A stretch of 64,000 bases of DNA from Gymnodinialimonas ulvae. GTDB taxonomy: Bacteria > Pseudomonadota > Alphaproteobacteria > Rhodobacterales > Rhodobacteraceae. The position numbers were made by a program, and so were the translations under genes. The stretch lies in contig NZ_JBBIFX010000004.1 of assembly GCF_037543845.1 (NCBI RefSeq), positions 1-64,000 on the forward strand, read 5' to 3'. The notes below the pieces were generated by a model that saw nothing but the letters and a program-made list of their open reading frames with translations, was not told where the DNA came from and did no database searches. How positions within the stretch are numbered: position 1 is the stretch's first letter; each line of letters starts with the position of its first letter. This document shows, piece by piece, positions 1 to 8,622 of the stretch.

Positions 1-57
1 TTCAACCTGCCGAAGCTTCGATACGATCTCTTCGGGCTTTTCTCGTTTCCCAGCCAT
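1..57 (-). CDS. IS3-family transposase OrfA, N-terminal piece cut by the window edge
   Basis: Reading leftwards from an ATG at 57-55 gives 19 residues beginning MAGKREKPEEIVSKLRQVE. This is the usual opening of IS3-family OrfA, a helix-turn-helix DNA-binding protein that contributes to transposase. A clear ribosome binding site (GGAGGA on the minus strand, about 61-70) precedes the start. The rest lies outside the window, so intactness cannot be judged. The terminal inverted repeat should lie between 60 and 150, but cannot be defined without the other end of the element. The family call rests on a short but characteristic N-terminus. Confidence 0.6.
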   Translation of the reverse strand, partial: MAGKREKPEEIVSKLRQVE

Positions 58-151
58 CGCTGATCCTCCAATTTGCGGGACAATCTATCCCAGTTGGTGC
101 ACCACTTTCAGGGGGCTACTCCAAGCGCACCAAACTGCGACACACGTCAGA

Positions 152-541
152 TCAGCAGTAATTGGCCCGTCGAAGGCGTGACCGGGCTGCAGGCGCTTCT
201 AGATGGGCGTACCGACCTCCTGGAAAGCGACGACAATCAAGCGCGTGTCCTGCCGCGATCACAGCCGCACCGATGTCTTCGCCGTGTGCGTAGCAAACAC
301 CTACCCATCGATCATGGGTACGCTCCCCGTTGAGATCGCATTCGACATTGCGTCATGAGAGATAGTGCACCATCCATCGCCGGGCATCGCGTCCTGCCTG
401 TGTGCCGAGTTCGGGAGCGTCTACCTCGTTCAGGCGAACCGGAGTTCCTGATACTTCAACGGTATCCGCATCCCTGACTTGCACCTGCGCAAGTGCCGGA
501 CTTGCCAGAAGGATGAAGACGATGAAGGTGACGCATCTCAT
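152..541 (-). pseudogene. Secreted thermonuclease-like (SNase family) gene with one in-frame stop
   Basis: Translation from ATG 541 gives a signal peptide (about residues 1-18, ending ALA) and then an SNase-like core with VRDADTVEV and VRLNEVDAPEL. Codon 63 (positions 355-353) is TGA. Reading straight through in the same frame continues with perfect family character: CDLNGERTHDRWVGVCYA, then HGEDIGAAVIAAGHALDC, then GGRYAHLEAPAARSRLRRANYC and a TGA at 154-152. The whole gene would encode 129 residues, so this is full length apart from one nonsense codon, probably GGA (Gly) to TGA. It lies beside an IS3 element. Either a recent inactivation or a base-call error would explain it. Confidence 0.8.
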
Positions 542-840
542 GTGAAGAGTTTTTCCGTCTTCGGTTCAGACCATTCACGTTCTACATAACCCCAACGCTT
601 GATGGGAATGCTGTTCCGGCCCTTAGCAGACATTCACCGACCAGCTCGGATGCTGCGGTCGCAGTCCGCATTGCCGACATTCGCTGCTAGCGCAAAATTC
701 AACGGTGGCCAAACTCACAGTCTGCGGGACGAAGTAAGCTTTCGCTGCGGCTGCGCCAATGGCTGCTTCATCACACTGCCAGTTACCTAGAAAGCCTGCC
801 TTGAGAAACGCGCGCCCGTGCAATTTGTCGGGATCCTCGG
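542..840. other. Non-coding spacer with degenerate Roseobacter-type intergenic sequence
   Basis: No convincing gene is present. Read on the minus strand, about 600-780 contains AATGTCTGC and CTGCGGCTGCGCCAATGGCTGC-like words in an order I associate with decayed intergenic sequence common in roseobacters. Similar words recur near 4580-4740 and 11990-12200. Short open frames here have no start signals or family character. Confidence 0.35.
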
Positions 841-1647
841 TCACTCATGCGCCGCGTGTATTGCTTTGATCATGCGTGCGTTCTCCAACGCGATCACGCT
901 TTGGGCCGCAAACATCTGCGCAAGTCGCGTGCTTTCGTCAGAAAAAGGGCGCACGGTCTGGCGGTAGATCGTGAAAGCACCAACCAAACGGTCACCAGCA
1001 AGCATAGGGATTGCAACAAAAGACCGCGCCCCTCCAAGATCGGCTGTGGCATAGCGCAAGGGGTCGTCCGTTTGGTAAATCGCCTCTGATTTGACGTCGA
1101 TGATATTGATGACTTCACGCTGATTATTCATGCGGCCGAGACCCGTCTCAGAGCTGACCGCGAAGACACCTTGATCATCCAGCCACGCCTGAAATGGTTT
1201 TGGAATTCCAGCAGCGTGGTTGGCCAGAAACCTGCCATCCCGATGATACTCAAACAGGATGCCAAACTCTGCATCGCAAAGCTCAAGCGCATAGTTCAGG
1301 ATCAACGGCATCACGGTGTCCAGATCACCCTGGGATGCACTGATAATTCGCAAGACTTCGCTGAGTGCTTTTTCGCGGCTTATGGCTTCTTCCAGGCTGA
1401 GCGCCAACTCGGAGACCACCGCGGCCATTTCGGACTGGCTGCGGGGCTCAGGGGCGTCGCCTTTCAGATAGGTCGCCAGTTCCAGCTTCGAGGAGACTTC
1501 AAGTTTGCGGTAGATCGTCGCCAGATGCGTCCGCACCGTGGACGGTGCAATACACAGCTTGTCGGCGATTGTCTGATAGGTCTCTCCACCCGCATAAGAC
1601 TGCGCGATCTGCAATTCCCTTTGGCTGAGACCTGATTGTCCAGACAC
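841..1647 (-). CDS. LuxR-type HTH regulator with C-terminal GAF domain
   Basis: A 268-residue cytoplasmic protein. Residues about 5-65 form a LuxR/GerE helix-turn-helix (LSQRELQIAQSYAGGETYQTIADKL, then PSTVRTHLATIYRKLEV), unusually at the N-terminus. A helical linker (85-105) leads to a GAF sensor domain (about 105-262; FVAIPMLAGDRLVGAFTIYR). It probably binds DNA and senses a small ligand through the GAF domain. The protein ends soon after the GAF domain, where related proteins often continue into a kinase or cyclase, so it is either a short variant or an old truncation. It is transcribed away from the four-gene operon at 1833-4526 and is the obvious candidate regulator for it. Confidence 0.75.
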   Translation of the reverse strand: MSGQSGLSQRELQIAQSYAGGETYQTIADKLCIAPSTVRTHLATIYRKLEVSSKLELATYLKGDAPEPRSQSEMAAVVSELALSLEEAISREKALSEVLRIISASQGDLDTVMPLILNYALELCDAEFGILFEYHRDGRFLANHAAGIPKPFQAWLDDQGVFAVSSETGLGRMNNQREVINIIDVKSEAIYQTDDPLRYATADLGGARSFVAIPMLAGDRLVGAFTIYRQTVRPFSDESTRLAQMFAAQSVIALENARMIKAIHAAHE

Positions 1648-1832
1648 CTAAAACACTCCGAAAAGAACACCTTGTACTGAGTTTGGTAAGAACACGTGCA
1701 ACAAGCAATCCACCAAATGCTTTAGTTTGAATACTGCACTGCTGATGCCGAATTTACAGCATCTGCACGATAGCTGGCGCCATGGGCATCGGGCAAAACT
1801 GCCACCAGCAGATCAACATGGAGGATATCACG

Positions 1833-2246
1833 ATGACCCAATTTGAGACCGCAAAGGCATTTTTTGAGGCTTGCGAAACCGGCAAAGGGTGGGAAGGCTG
1901 CAAGCCTTTCTGCCACGAAGGGGCGCGTTTTTCCTGTCAGGCTGACGCACTGGCGGACACAGCGACACTTGCTGAATACGCTGAGTGGATGAAGGGTCTT
2001 CTGACGCCCATTCCGGATGGCCATTACAAGCTGACAGCTTTTGCGTCGGACGAGACGCGCGGTACCGTTGTTGCTTCCGCCGAATTTCACGGCAAGCAAA
2101 CTGGAGAAGGCGGGCCAGTTGCGCCAACGGGCAAAGCTGTTGTTTCAGATTACGCCTATGTGATGCAGTTCGACGGCGACAAGATCAGTCACATGACCAA
2201 AATCTGGAACGACGTGCGCGCGCTGCGCGGACTGGGTTGGGCTTGA
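1833..2246 (+). CDS. NTF2-like (SnoaL/ester-cyclase type) small protein
   Basis: A 137-residue protein of the NTF2-like alpha+beta barrel superfamily (FETAKAFFEACETGKGWEGCKPFCHEGARF; a C-terminal strand ending KISHMTKIWNDVRALRGLGW). Members include small cyclases, isomerases and ligand-binding proteins, so the reaction cannot be named. I chose the ATG at 1833 because GGAGG lies at 1820-1824 with eight bases of spacing; an ATG 51 bases upstream lacks this. It is the first gene of a tightly coupled run: its TGA overlaps the next ATG (TGATG at 2244-2248). The 1648-1832 gap to the divergent LuxR/GAF gene should hold both promoters. Confidence 0.7.
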   Translation: MTQFETAKAFFEACETGKGWEGCKPFCHEGARFSCQADALADTATLAEYAEWMKGLLTPIPDGHYKLTAFASDETRGTVVASAEFHGKQTGEGGPVAPTGKAVVSDYAYVMQFDGDKISHMTKIWNDVRALRGLGWA

Positions 2247-2800
2247 TGTTGGAAACATGCCGGTCAACCCAGTCTGCCGCCGCGTACCACGTCTTTCACG
2301 TGTCAGACCTATCAGACCACAACCTGCGTGCGGCGCTCGATGATCTTTTGTTGGAGTACTATGGCGTCATTGTTCGCAAACTGGGCGAGGTTGGGATGGT
2401 TCACGGCTATACGCACCAGATACTGATGGGGTCGTTCTGGCCCGAGTTGCACAAAGTCTTGCCACCAAACGGTCAGTTAATCCTCGCACAGGATGCCGCG
2501 GGCCGTCTTGTCGGGTGCGGAACGCTGCACCGTGTGCGCCCGGACGCAGCCGAAGTGAAACGTCTGTATGTTCGGCCCGAGGCCGCGGGACATGGAATGG
2601 GCAGTGCGATTGTGCGCGAATGGATCAACGGCGCGCGCAGCATGGGGCTGGAAACACTTTTGGTCAACGTGATCAAAAGCAATCGCGACCCGATGGGGAT
2701 ATTTGAGCGCTTGGGTTTTCAAGCAATCGACCGATACCCGGAATGTGCTGACCCAATCGAAGCCGACCCCTATTTCATCTACATGAAGTACCATCTGTGA
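2246..2800 (+). CDS. GNAT-family N-acetyltransferase
   Basis: A 184-residue GNAT protein. The core shows VGCGTLHRVRPDAAEVKRLYVRPEAAGHGMGSAIV, with the beta4 strand (KRLYVRP) and the acetyl-CoA pyrophosphate loop (AAGHGMGSA, variant of RxxGxG/A), then a C-terminal NPMGIFERLGF-type motif (DPMGIFERLGF). The substrate is unknown. The start at 2246 overlaps the upstream stop (TGATG); the open frame extends further upstream but that part is out-of-frame shadow of the first gene. Its stop overlaps the MFS start, so translation of the three is probably coupled. In this setting it may acetylate the same small molecule that the MFS protein carries, which is inference. Confidence 0.8.
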   Translation: MLETCRSTQSAAAYHVFHVSDLSDHNLRAALDDLLLEYYGVIVRKLGEVGMVHGYTHQILMGSFWPELHKVLPPNGQLILAQDAAGRLVGCGTLHRVRPDAAEVKRLYVRPEAAGHGMGSAIVREWINGARSMGLETLLVNVIKSNRDPMGIFERLGFQAIDRYPECADPIEADPYFIYMKYHL

Positions 2801-3981
2801 TGACCCGTTGGCACATTCTCGCTCTGCTCTTTCTGGCGCGCACAGCATTGGGGTTTCAATTCCAGACACTTGCTTCGGTTGCAGACAATCTGGTTGTGGC
2901 CTTCGAGCTGGACTACGCAGGCATTGGCCTGCTTATCGGGCTTTTCATGGCGCCTGGTGTCTTGCTAGCGCTGCCCGCGGGGCTTTGGGGTCGTTACGTA
3001 TCTGATCGCAACATGGTCGGCTTTGGGCTGATCGCGATGGCAGTCGGAGGTGTAATCTCGACTCTTGCCGCAGGGGGCTGGGGATTGGGTATGGGTCGCG
3101 TTGTTGCAGGTGTCGGATGCTTGTTTGCAATGATCTACTTCACCAAGATGATCGCTGACTGGTTCGAGGGCCGCGAGATCGCAACGGCCATGAGCATCCT
3201 TGTGATGAGCTGGCCGTTAGGGATCGCCATGGGCCAAGTTGGCCATGCTTGGTTGGCGCAAACGTACGCCTGGCAAGTCCCGTTTCAGGCGGCTTCGGCT
3301 TATTGCCTGATCGCGGCCCTTGGGGTTTTCTTGCTCTACCGTCCGCCACATGATCTGCCGGATGCCACGGGCGGCGCGCGGATTCCACTGACAGGGCAAG
3401 AATGGCGTTTGATGCTCTGTGCGGCAACGGCCTGGGGTGTCTTCAACGCAGCCTATGTTGCCTATCTTGCCTTCGCGCCAAAGGTTCTTGAGAGCCACGG
3501 CCAAACCGCCCTTGCCGCCGCTGGCATCATTAGTATCGGTAGTTGGATCATGATCCTTTCCGGTGCGGCCTGCGGGCAATTCGTGGACCGCTTTGGTCGG
3601 AGGAATACAGTCTTGGCCGTCTGCATGGGAGGGGCTATCGCGGCGCTCTTGCTGCTCGGGATGCCAGGCGCTGGCGTTGGCGCAAGCATTCTGTTTGGAC
3701 TGATCGGAATGGCACCTGCCGGGGTCATCATGGCCATGGCAGGTCAAGCGATGCGGCCCCTTGTCAGAGCATTTGGCATGGGGATATTCTTTACCGTTTA
3801 CTACGCGCTCATGTGGATCACGCCGCCGGTAGCAGGTGCGATCCTTGATGCAACGAGCAATCCGCATGGCCCATTGTGGCTGGCAATGATCCTCTTCGCG
3901 GCGGTGGTGCCGTTGGGCATCGCGTTCCAGTTCTTCAAAGATGCTCCCGCGACAGGGCAAGAAAGGAAAGTGTCACGATGA
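2800..3981 (+). CDS. MFS transporter (12-helix, CynX/NimT-like)
   Basis: A 393-residue major facilitator superfamily permease with about twelve hydrophobic segments spread evenly over the length. The loop between helices 2 and 3 reads GLWGRYVSDRNMVG, a degenerate form of the MFS signature, and the second half has the matching CGQFVDRFGRRNTV loop. The ATG at 2800 overlaps the upstream stop (TGATG); a GTG one codon earlier is also possible. Substrate unknown; anion or small metabolite transport is typical of this branch. The gene ends in an ATGA overlap with the AA_synth-family gene. Confidence 0.8.
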   Translation: MTRWHILALLFLARTALGFQFQTLASVADNLVVAFELDYAGIGLLIGLFMAPGVLLALPAGLWGRYVSDRNMVGFGLIAMAVGGVISTLAAGGWGLGMGRVVAGVGCLFAMIYFTKMIADWFEGREIATAMSILVMSWPLGIAMGQVGHAWLAQTYAWQVPFQAASAYCLIAALGVFLLYRPPHDLPDATGGARIPLTGQEWRLMLCAATAWGVFNAAYVAYLAFAPKVLESHGQTALAAAGIISIGSWIMILSGAACGQFVDRFGRRNTVLAVCMGGAIAALLLLGMPGAGVGASILFGLIGMAPAGVIMAMAGQAMRPLVRAFGMGIFFTVYYALMWITPPVAGAILDATSNPHGPLWLAMILFAAVVPLGIAFQFFKDAPATGQERKVSR

Positions 3982-4526
3982 GTGTTCGGAAAACGGTTTT
4001 TACAAAGGAAATCATCACTGCTGATGAAATGGGACAGGCGAGCGATCCGATCACCCGCGTAGCGGCTTTGGCCGTTGTCAGAAATCCTTTCGCAGGTGTC
4101 CATCGAGACGACCTGTCGCCCCTTTTTGATATCGGTGCGCAGCTTGGCGAAGCGCTGACACAAGAGCTCTTGCACATGCTGGGAGCCCCCGCTGTCTGCT
4201 ACGGCAAAGCCGCACTTGTCGGTTCTTCGGGCGCGATGGAACACGGAGCTGCGCTTTTGCATCCCGCACTGGGCAAACCGGTGCGCGCTGCCATCGGGGG
4301 CGGCAAATCCCTGATGCCATCCAACCACAAGGTTGCAGCATTGGGCGGATCGATTGATCTGCCTCTGGGCCACAAGGACGAGGCATGGTCATTTGATCAC
4401 ATCGATACGATGACGCTCTGGGTGCCTGACGCGCCCCGGGCAGACGAAATCGTACTGTGCATCGGACTGTCGGACGGAACGCGTGTGCATCCGCGCGTTG
4501 GAAAAGGCCCAAGAAGCCCCACTTGA
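3978..4526 (+). CDS. Amino acid synthesis family protein (AA_synth, DUF1185)
   Basis: A 182-residue protein matching the family named 'amino acid synthesis' (PF06684, formerly DUF1185): MSVRKTVFTKEIITADEMG, AALAVVRNPFAG, GKAALVGSSGAMEHGAALLHPALG and SLMPSNHKVAALGGSIDLPLGHKDEAW are its conserved blocks. The biochemical role of the family is not established; it often sits with amidohydrolases and transporters in degradation loci. ATG 3978 overlaps the MFS stop (ATGA), making it the fourth member of a fully coupled operon. The last residues (VGKGPRSPT) look slightly extended or frayed. Confidence 0.8.
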   Translation: MSVRKTVFTKEIITADEMGQASDPITRVAALAVVRNPFAGVHRDDLSPLFDIGAQLGEALTQELLHMLGAPAVCYGKAALVGSSGAMEHGAALLHPALGKPVRAAIGGGKSLMPSNHKVAALGGSIDLPLGHKDEAWSFDHIDTMTLWVPDAPRADEIVLCIGLSDGTRVHPRVGKGPRSPT

Positions 4527-4914
4527 TCGCGCTACGTTTCTCAAAGCGGCCCTAAAACCCAGATGCAGCATCGGTGAGTCTGGGCTCTGAGCGGTCATTT
4601 TCCGCTGCGCGGTATTGCACCAAGAAACCGGTAAGGACGTCGTCACGAACGGCCAAGAGCGGACGTCCAGCTCACCGTCGCAATGCCGCGGTTGCGACCC
4701 GCACAGCAGTCCTTGATCGATGCCGCGGCATTTTAAGCCGTCCAGATGGCCGCAATGCGCAGGAGGCAGACGGCGTATCGAAGATCATGTGCAGACCCGC
4801 ACGGGCTCGCAGGACGCGTTGCCGCCATTTGGCAGTGACTGTATTACCTTTCGTTTTAGCGAACCAAAGCGGAAGAACCCAAGTAAATTGCCTGATAATG
4901 TCCGAGAAACCATC
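4527..4914. other. Intergenic region, degenerate repeat-like sequence
   Basis: No supportable gene. Around 4580-4740 are words such as GAGCGGTCATTTTCCGCTGC and CGGCCAAGAGCGGACGTCC that resemble, on one strand or the other, the decayed sequence at 600-780. This is typical of roseobacter spacer DNA. The promoter of the downstream reductase is probably in 4800-4914; no clear -35/-10 pair stands out. Confidence 0.35.
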
Positions 4915-5907
4915 ATGAAGCGTCGACAGCTGCTGCGCTCTAAGAAGCAAGTCTGTGCAATTGGGTTGGGCTGCATGGGCTTTTCTGGTTTCTACGGACC
5001 CACGCATGAGACGGAGGCGCATAATACCTTGGCGGCGGCCCAAAGTCTGGGGATTGACCTGCTGGACACCGCAAATGTCTATGGGTTGCGCCTGTCCGAA
5101 GAGATCATCGGTCGGTACTTGAAACGCAATTCCTCGAATTTCACCGTTGCGACCAAAGCTGGCATTTGGAGAGATCGAGACCATGGAAACCGCGGATTTC
5201 GAAATGACTCGGAGTATTTGAGAACTGAGTTAGAGGGGTCGCTTCGCCGGCTTGGCATCGATTATGTCGATCTGTTTTATGTGCATCGTCGCGACCCAAG
5301 CATCGAGATCGAGGACGTCATGGGCACGCTGCTTGACCTCAAGGCTGAAGGGAAAATTGCCGGCATAGGCTTCTCGGAAATTGCGCCGGCGAGTCTGAGG
5401 CGTGCAGTGGCGGTCGGACCCGTGGACGCCGTGCAGAGCGAGTATTCGCTCTGGACCCGGCAGCCTGACCTGGGGCTCTTGCAAGCCTGTCGCGAATTAG
5501 GCGTTGCATTCATCGCGTATTCCCCGCTCGGTCGTGGTATGTTGGTGGACCGAACGCCAAACCCTGCGGAGTTTTCAGATCAGGACTTTCGGAAGGGTAA
5601 TCCGCGTTTTTTGCGATCCAATTTCGAACGCAACCTGGCAAGGCTGGAGGGGTTCAAGACCTATGCGAGGGACCACGGTGTCAGTGTTACGGCCCTATCG
5701 CTTGCCTGGTGTCTGGCGCGCGGGAAACATGTCATCCCCATCCCGGGAACGCGGACGGCCGATCACTTGGCGGAATGCGCTGCTGGCGCGTCGATTGCGC
5801 TGAGTGAAGACATGATGACTGAGATCGAGGACATTCTCCCAGTAGGTTGGGCCCATGGTGATCGCTATTCCGAAACCCAGTGGAACGGCCCGGAACGGTA
5901 TTGCTGA
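4915..5907 (+). CDS. Aldo/keto reductase
   Basis: A 330-residue NAD(P)H-dependent (beta/alpha)8-barrel oxidoreductase. The catalytic tetrad is visible: D51 (LLDTANVYG), Y56, K81 (VATKAG) and H124 (FYVHRRDP). The nucleotide-binding C-terminal part has IPIPGTRTADHLAE. The sequence is closest to the YakC/IolS-like group that reduces small aldehydes and ketones. I start at ATG 4915, where family similarity begins (VCAIGLGCMGFSG); the frame stays open to about 4720 but that extension has no protein character. It stands alone, convergent with the TRAP permease gene. Confidence 0.85.
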   Translation: MKRRQLLRSKKQVCAIGLGCMGFSGFYGPTHETEAHNTLAAAQSLGIDLLDTANVYGLRLSEEIIGRYLKRNSSNFTVATKAGIWRDRDHGNRGFRNDSEYLRTELEGSLRRLGIDYVDLFYVHRRDPSIEIEDVMGTLLDLKAEGKIAGIGFSEIAPASLRRAVAVGPVDAVQSEYSLWTRQPDLGLLQACRELGVAFIAYSPLGRGMLVDRTPNPAEFSDQDFRKGNPRFLRSNFERNLARLEGFKTYARDHGVSVTALSLAWCLARGKHVIPIPGTRTADHLAECAAGASIALSEDMMTEIEDILPVGWAHGDRYSETQWNGPERYC

Positions 5908-5933
5908 TGCCCCCCGGGTGCGTCTGTTTCGCC

Positions 5934-8483
5934 TCAATCCGCGCCGCGCACCGGGATAGTGGTCATGGGCGCGGGTTTCACTACGCGCTGGATGAAGAAC
6001 ACCCCCGCCGCGATACCGATTCCGATGAGGTCCGTGGTCCAACCGCCAGCGATGAGCAGGAGGGCGGCGGCGATGAGTGCCACGCGCAGGAACCAGACGG
6101 AGCGTCCGCCCATGAACCAGCCCTGGATGCCCGAGGTCAGCAGGAAGATTCCGATGATTGCCGTGATGCCCGCGCGGACGATATTGTACCAGGCGGGCGC
6201 TTGGTGGACCATCTCGCCCGCCACTTCAATCGCCGGGCCCTGCATCAGCAGGTTGCCGTTGTAGAAAAACATGAAGGGTACGATGAAGGCGGCGATGCCG
6301 ATCTTGAACGACGCCACCGAGGTCTCCATCGGGTTTGCGCCGGAGATGCCTGCCGCAGCATAGGAGGCGAGCGCCACGGGCGGGGTGATCGCGGAGACGA
6401 CGGCGAAGTAGAAGACGAAGAAATGCGCCGTCAGTTGCGGAATGCCAAGCGACACCAGGCCCGGCGCCACCACGGATGCGGCCACCGCGTAGGCCGCCGT
6501 GGTGGGCATGCCCATGCCAAGAAGGATCGCGATGCACATGGCGAAGAAGAGCGCCAGGAGTTGGCTGACGCCCGCCAGGTCCAGCAGCACGGCCGAGAAG
6601 CGCGCGCCGACGCCCGTTAGGGAGATTACGCCAACAATGATACCGGCACAGGCACAGACAGCGATGATCTGGATCGACATGACACCGGCGATTTCCAATC
6701 CGCGCAGCATGCCCTTTAGCCCCAAGCCAATGGTGCTGTCGGGCTTCATCATCTCGGTGATCGAGATATAGGCGAATGCGGCGACGATGATCAGGCCGGT
6801 GATGGTCGCCAGCGACGTCATCAGGGCGCTTTGGTCGGCGCCGGGCTCAGGCGTCGGTGAGGCGATCCAGACCAATGACAGCGCAACGGTCATCGCGGTG
6901 ATGGCCAGCACGAACAGCCGCTGGATCGACCAGCCCCCGCGCTGGATGAAATGCTCGGGCGTGGCCCAAGACACGACGACGGCGGCGATGGTGGCCAGGG
7001 TTCCTGCTCGGATCACGGAATAGCCCATGAACAAAGCGAAGATCAGGATGATGATGGGCAGGAACAGGAAGACCTTCTTGGCCATTTCCTTGAACTTCGG
7101 CAGCTCATCCTCGCGCATGCCGCGCATGCCCAGTTTGGCGGCCTCGAAATCCACCATGAAGTAGATGGAGGCGAAGTAGAGCACGGCGGGGATCAGCGCC
7201 GCGATGGCGATGTCCTGATAGGGAATGCCGGTGATCTCGGCCATGATGAAGGCGCCCGCACCCATGATCGGCGGCATGATCTGACCGCCGGTGGAGGCGG
7301 CCGCTTCCACGGCGCCGGCAGTCTTCTTGTGGTAGCCGACCTTCTTCATCAGTGGGATTGTCAGGGACCCGGTGGCCACGACGTTGCCCGCAGAAGTGCC
7401 GTTGATCATGCCCATCAGGCCAGAGGCAAAGATCGCCACCTTGGCGGGGCCACCGCGCGCACGCCCGGCGGCGGCGAAGGCGAAGTTGACGAAGTAATCG
7501 CCGACTTTGGAGGCCTGAAGGAAGGCCGCGAAGATGATGAACAGGATGATGTAGGTCGAGGACACAGCCGTGGTTGGCCCGAGGATGCCTGCGTCGGTAT
7601 AGACAAAGCCGAAGAAGCGCTGCCAGTCATAGGGGTTTTGAACCGCCAGAAGGCCCGGCAGCAGGTGCGCCGTGAAGGTATAGGCCAGAAAAACGCCGGT
7701 GATGATCACCAGCGCCAGGCCCGCGACGCGGCGGGTGAGCTCCAGGATCATTGCGGCGCCTGCGGTGGCGGCGAAGGCCACGCCGATGGGCACGAAGGAG
7801 GTGCCGACAGAGTTGCGCGCCGCGGTGGAGTAGATCGGGATCAGATACAGCGCCACGACGAGGGCGCAGAGCGCCAGCACGATGTCGGAGGCGGCGAAGG
7901 AGCCGCGGCCCTGACGCTCGAACCAGCCGAGGACGATGGCGCCGCCGGTGGCGATCAGCAGGGGCAGGCCGAAGGAATAGACCTCGGCGTTGTAGATGTC
8001 GGTGCCGGGGAAGGACGCCCAGGTGGTCAGGCCGCCCATGACGGGCAGCTCGCCGCCGTTGATCTGGCCGATGAAGCCCAGGACGGTGAAACCGGCATAG
8101 AGCGCGGGCAGGGCGAAGAGGGCGGCGATGAGCGACACGGCCTTGGTGGAGCGGTCGTTGCTGGCGTCTGCGTGGAACGTATGGGCCGAGAACAGCATGA
8201 ACCCAAGCGCCAGTGCGCCTGCGATGTGGACGACGCGGAAGTTCCAGGTCTCCATCGGGAATTGCGGCAGGAACGGCAGGTCAATCCCGGTCATGGAGGA
8301 CAGGGACAGGCCGTTGAGCGCGGCCATGTGGAAGCCGGCATAGAGTACTGACAGAAGCGCCACGAAGAGGAACTTGTTCCCCTCAAACAGGCGGCGGTTG
8401 GTTTCGATCGGCTCTTCGTCCACGCCTTCGGCGATGACGGGGCCCGTGGTTTGATCTCCGAGCTTGGCTGATCGGTCGGTCAT
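5934..8483 (-). CDS. TAXI-type TRAP transporter fused permease (4TM/12TM)
   Basis: An 849-residue inner-membrane protein with some twenty hydrophobic segments. The N-terminal third corresponds to the small DctQ-like subunit and the remainder to the large DctM-like subunit, the fused form typical of TAXI transporters. Diagnostic stretches are FASGLMGMINGTSAGNVV and AASTGGQIMPPIMGAGAFIM, with a repeated motif in the second half (LGMGMPTTAAYAV; SAITPPVALASYAAAG). It uses ion gradients and a periplasmic binding protein (the next upstream gene, 139 bases away, same strand) to import an organic anion. Substrate is not readable from sequence. Confidence 0.9.
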   Translation of the reverse strand: MTDRSAKLGDQTTGPVIAEGVDEEPIETNRRLFEGNKFLFVALLSVLYAGFHMAALNGLSLSSMTGIDLPFLPQFPMETWNFRVVHIAGALALGFMLFSAHTFHADASNDRSTKAVSLIAALFALPALYAGFTVLGFIGQINGGELPVMGGLTTWASFPGTDIYNAEVYSFGLPLLIATGGAIVLGWFERQGRGSFAASDIVLALCALVVALYLIPIYSTAARNSVGTSFVPIGVAFAATAGAAMILELTRRVAGLALVIITGVFLAYTFTAHLLPGLLAVQNPYDWQRFFGFVYTDAGILGPTTAVSSTYIILFIIFAAFLQASKVGDYFVNFAFAAAGRARGGPAKVAIFASGLMGMINGTSAGNVVATGSLTIPLMKKVGYHKKTAGAVEAAASTGGQIMPPIMGAGAFIMAEITGIPYQDIAIAALIPAVLYFASIYFMVDFEAAKLGMRGMREDELPKFKEMAKKVFLFLPIIILIFALFMGYSVIRAGTLATIAAVVVSWATPEHFIQRGGWSIQRLFVLAITAMTVALSLVWIASPTPEPGADQSALMTSLATITGLIIVAAFAYISITEMMKPDSTIGLGLKGMLRGLEIAGVMSIQIIAVCACAGIIVGVISLTGVGARFSAVLLDLAGVSQLLALFFAMCIAILLGMGMPTTAAYAVAASVVAPGLVSLGIPQLTAHFFVFYFAVVSAITPPVALASYAAAGISGANPMETSVASFKIGIAAFIVPFMFFYNGNLLMQGPAIEVAGEMVHQAPAWYNIVRAGITAIIGIFLLTSGIQGWFMGGRSVWFLRVALIAAALLLIAGGWTTDLIGIGIAAGVFFIQRVVKPAPMTTIPVRGAD

Positions 8484-8622
8484 TGGGGGGGTCCTTCGGT
8501 CGGGCGTCGAATGGTCGCTGACGTAAACAGGGAAATTTAGGACGAAAGCGCCTGCGCCAATGGAATTAGCGCAGGCTTCTGTCTTGTGGATTGGCTCCTT
8601 GCTCTAGGAACCAGTGGCGAGC

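Noticed and set aside
353..355. TGA in the nuclease gene as a selenocysteine codon
   Set aside because: The homologous position is normally Gly, the family has no selenoprotein members, and no SECIS-like hairpin stands out.
6951..8351. Open frame of 466 codons on the plus strand over the TRAP permease
   Set aside because: Antisense shadow rich in Gly, Arg, Asp and His with no recognisable fold.
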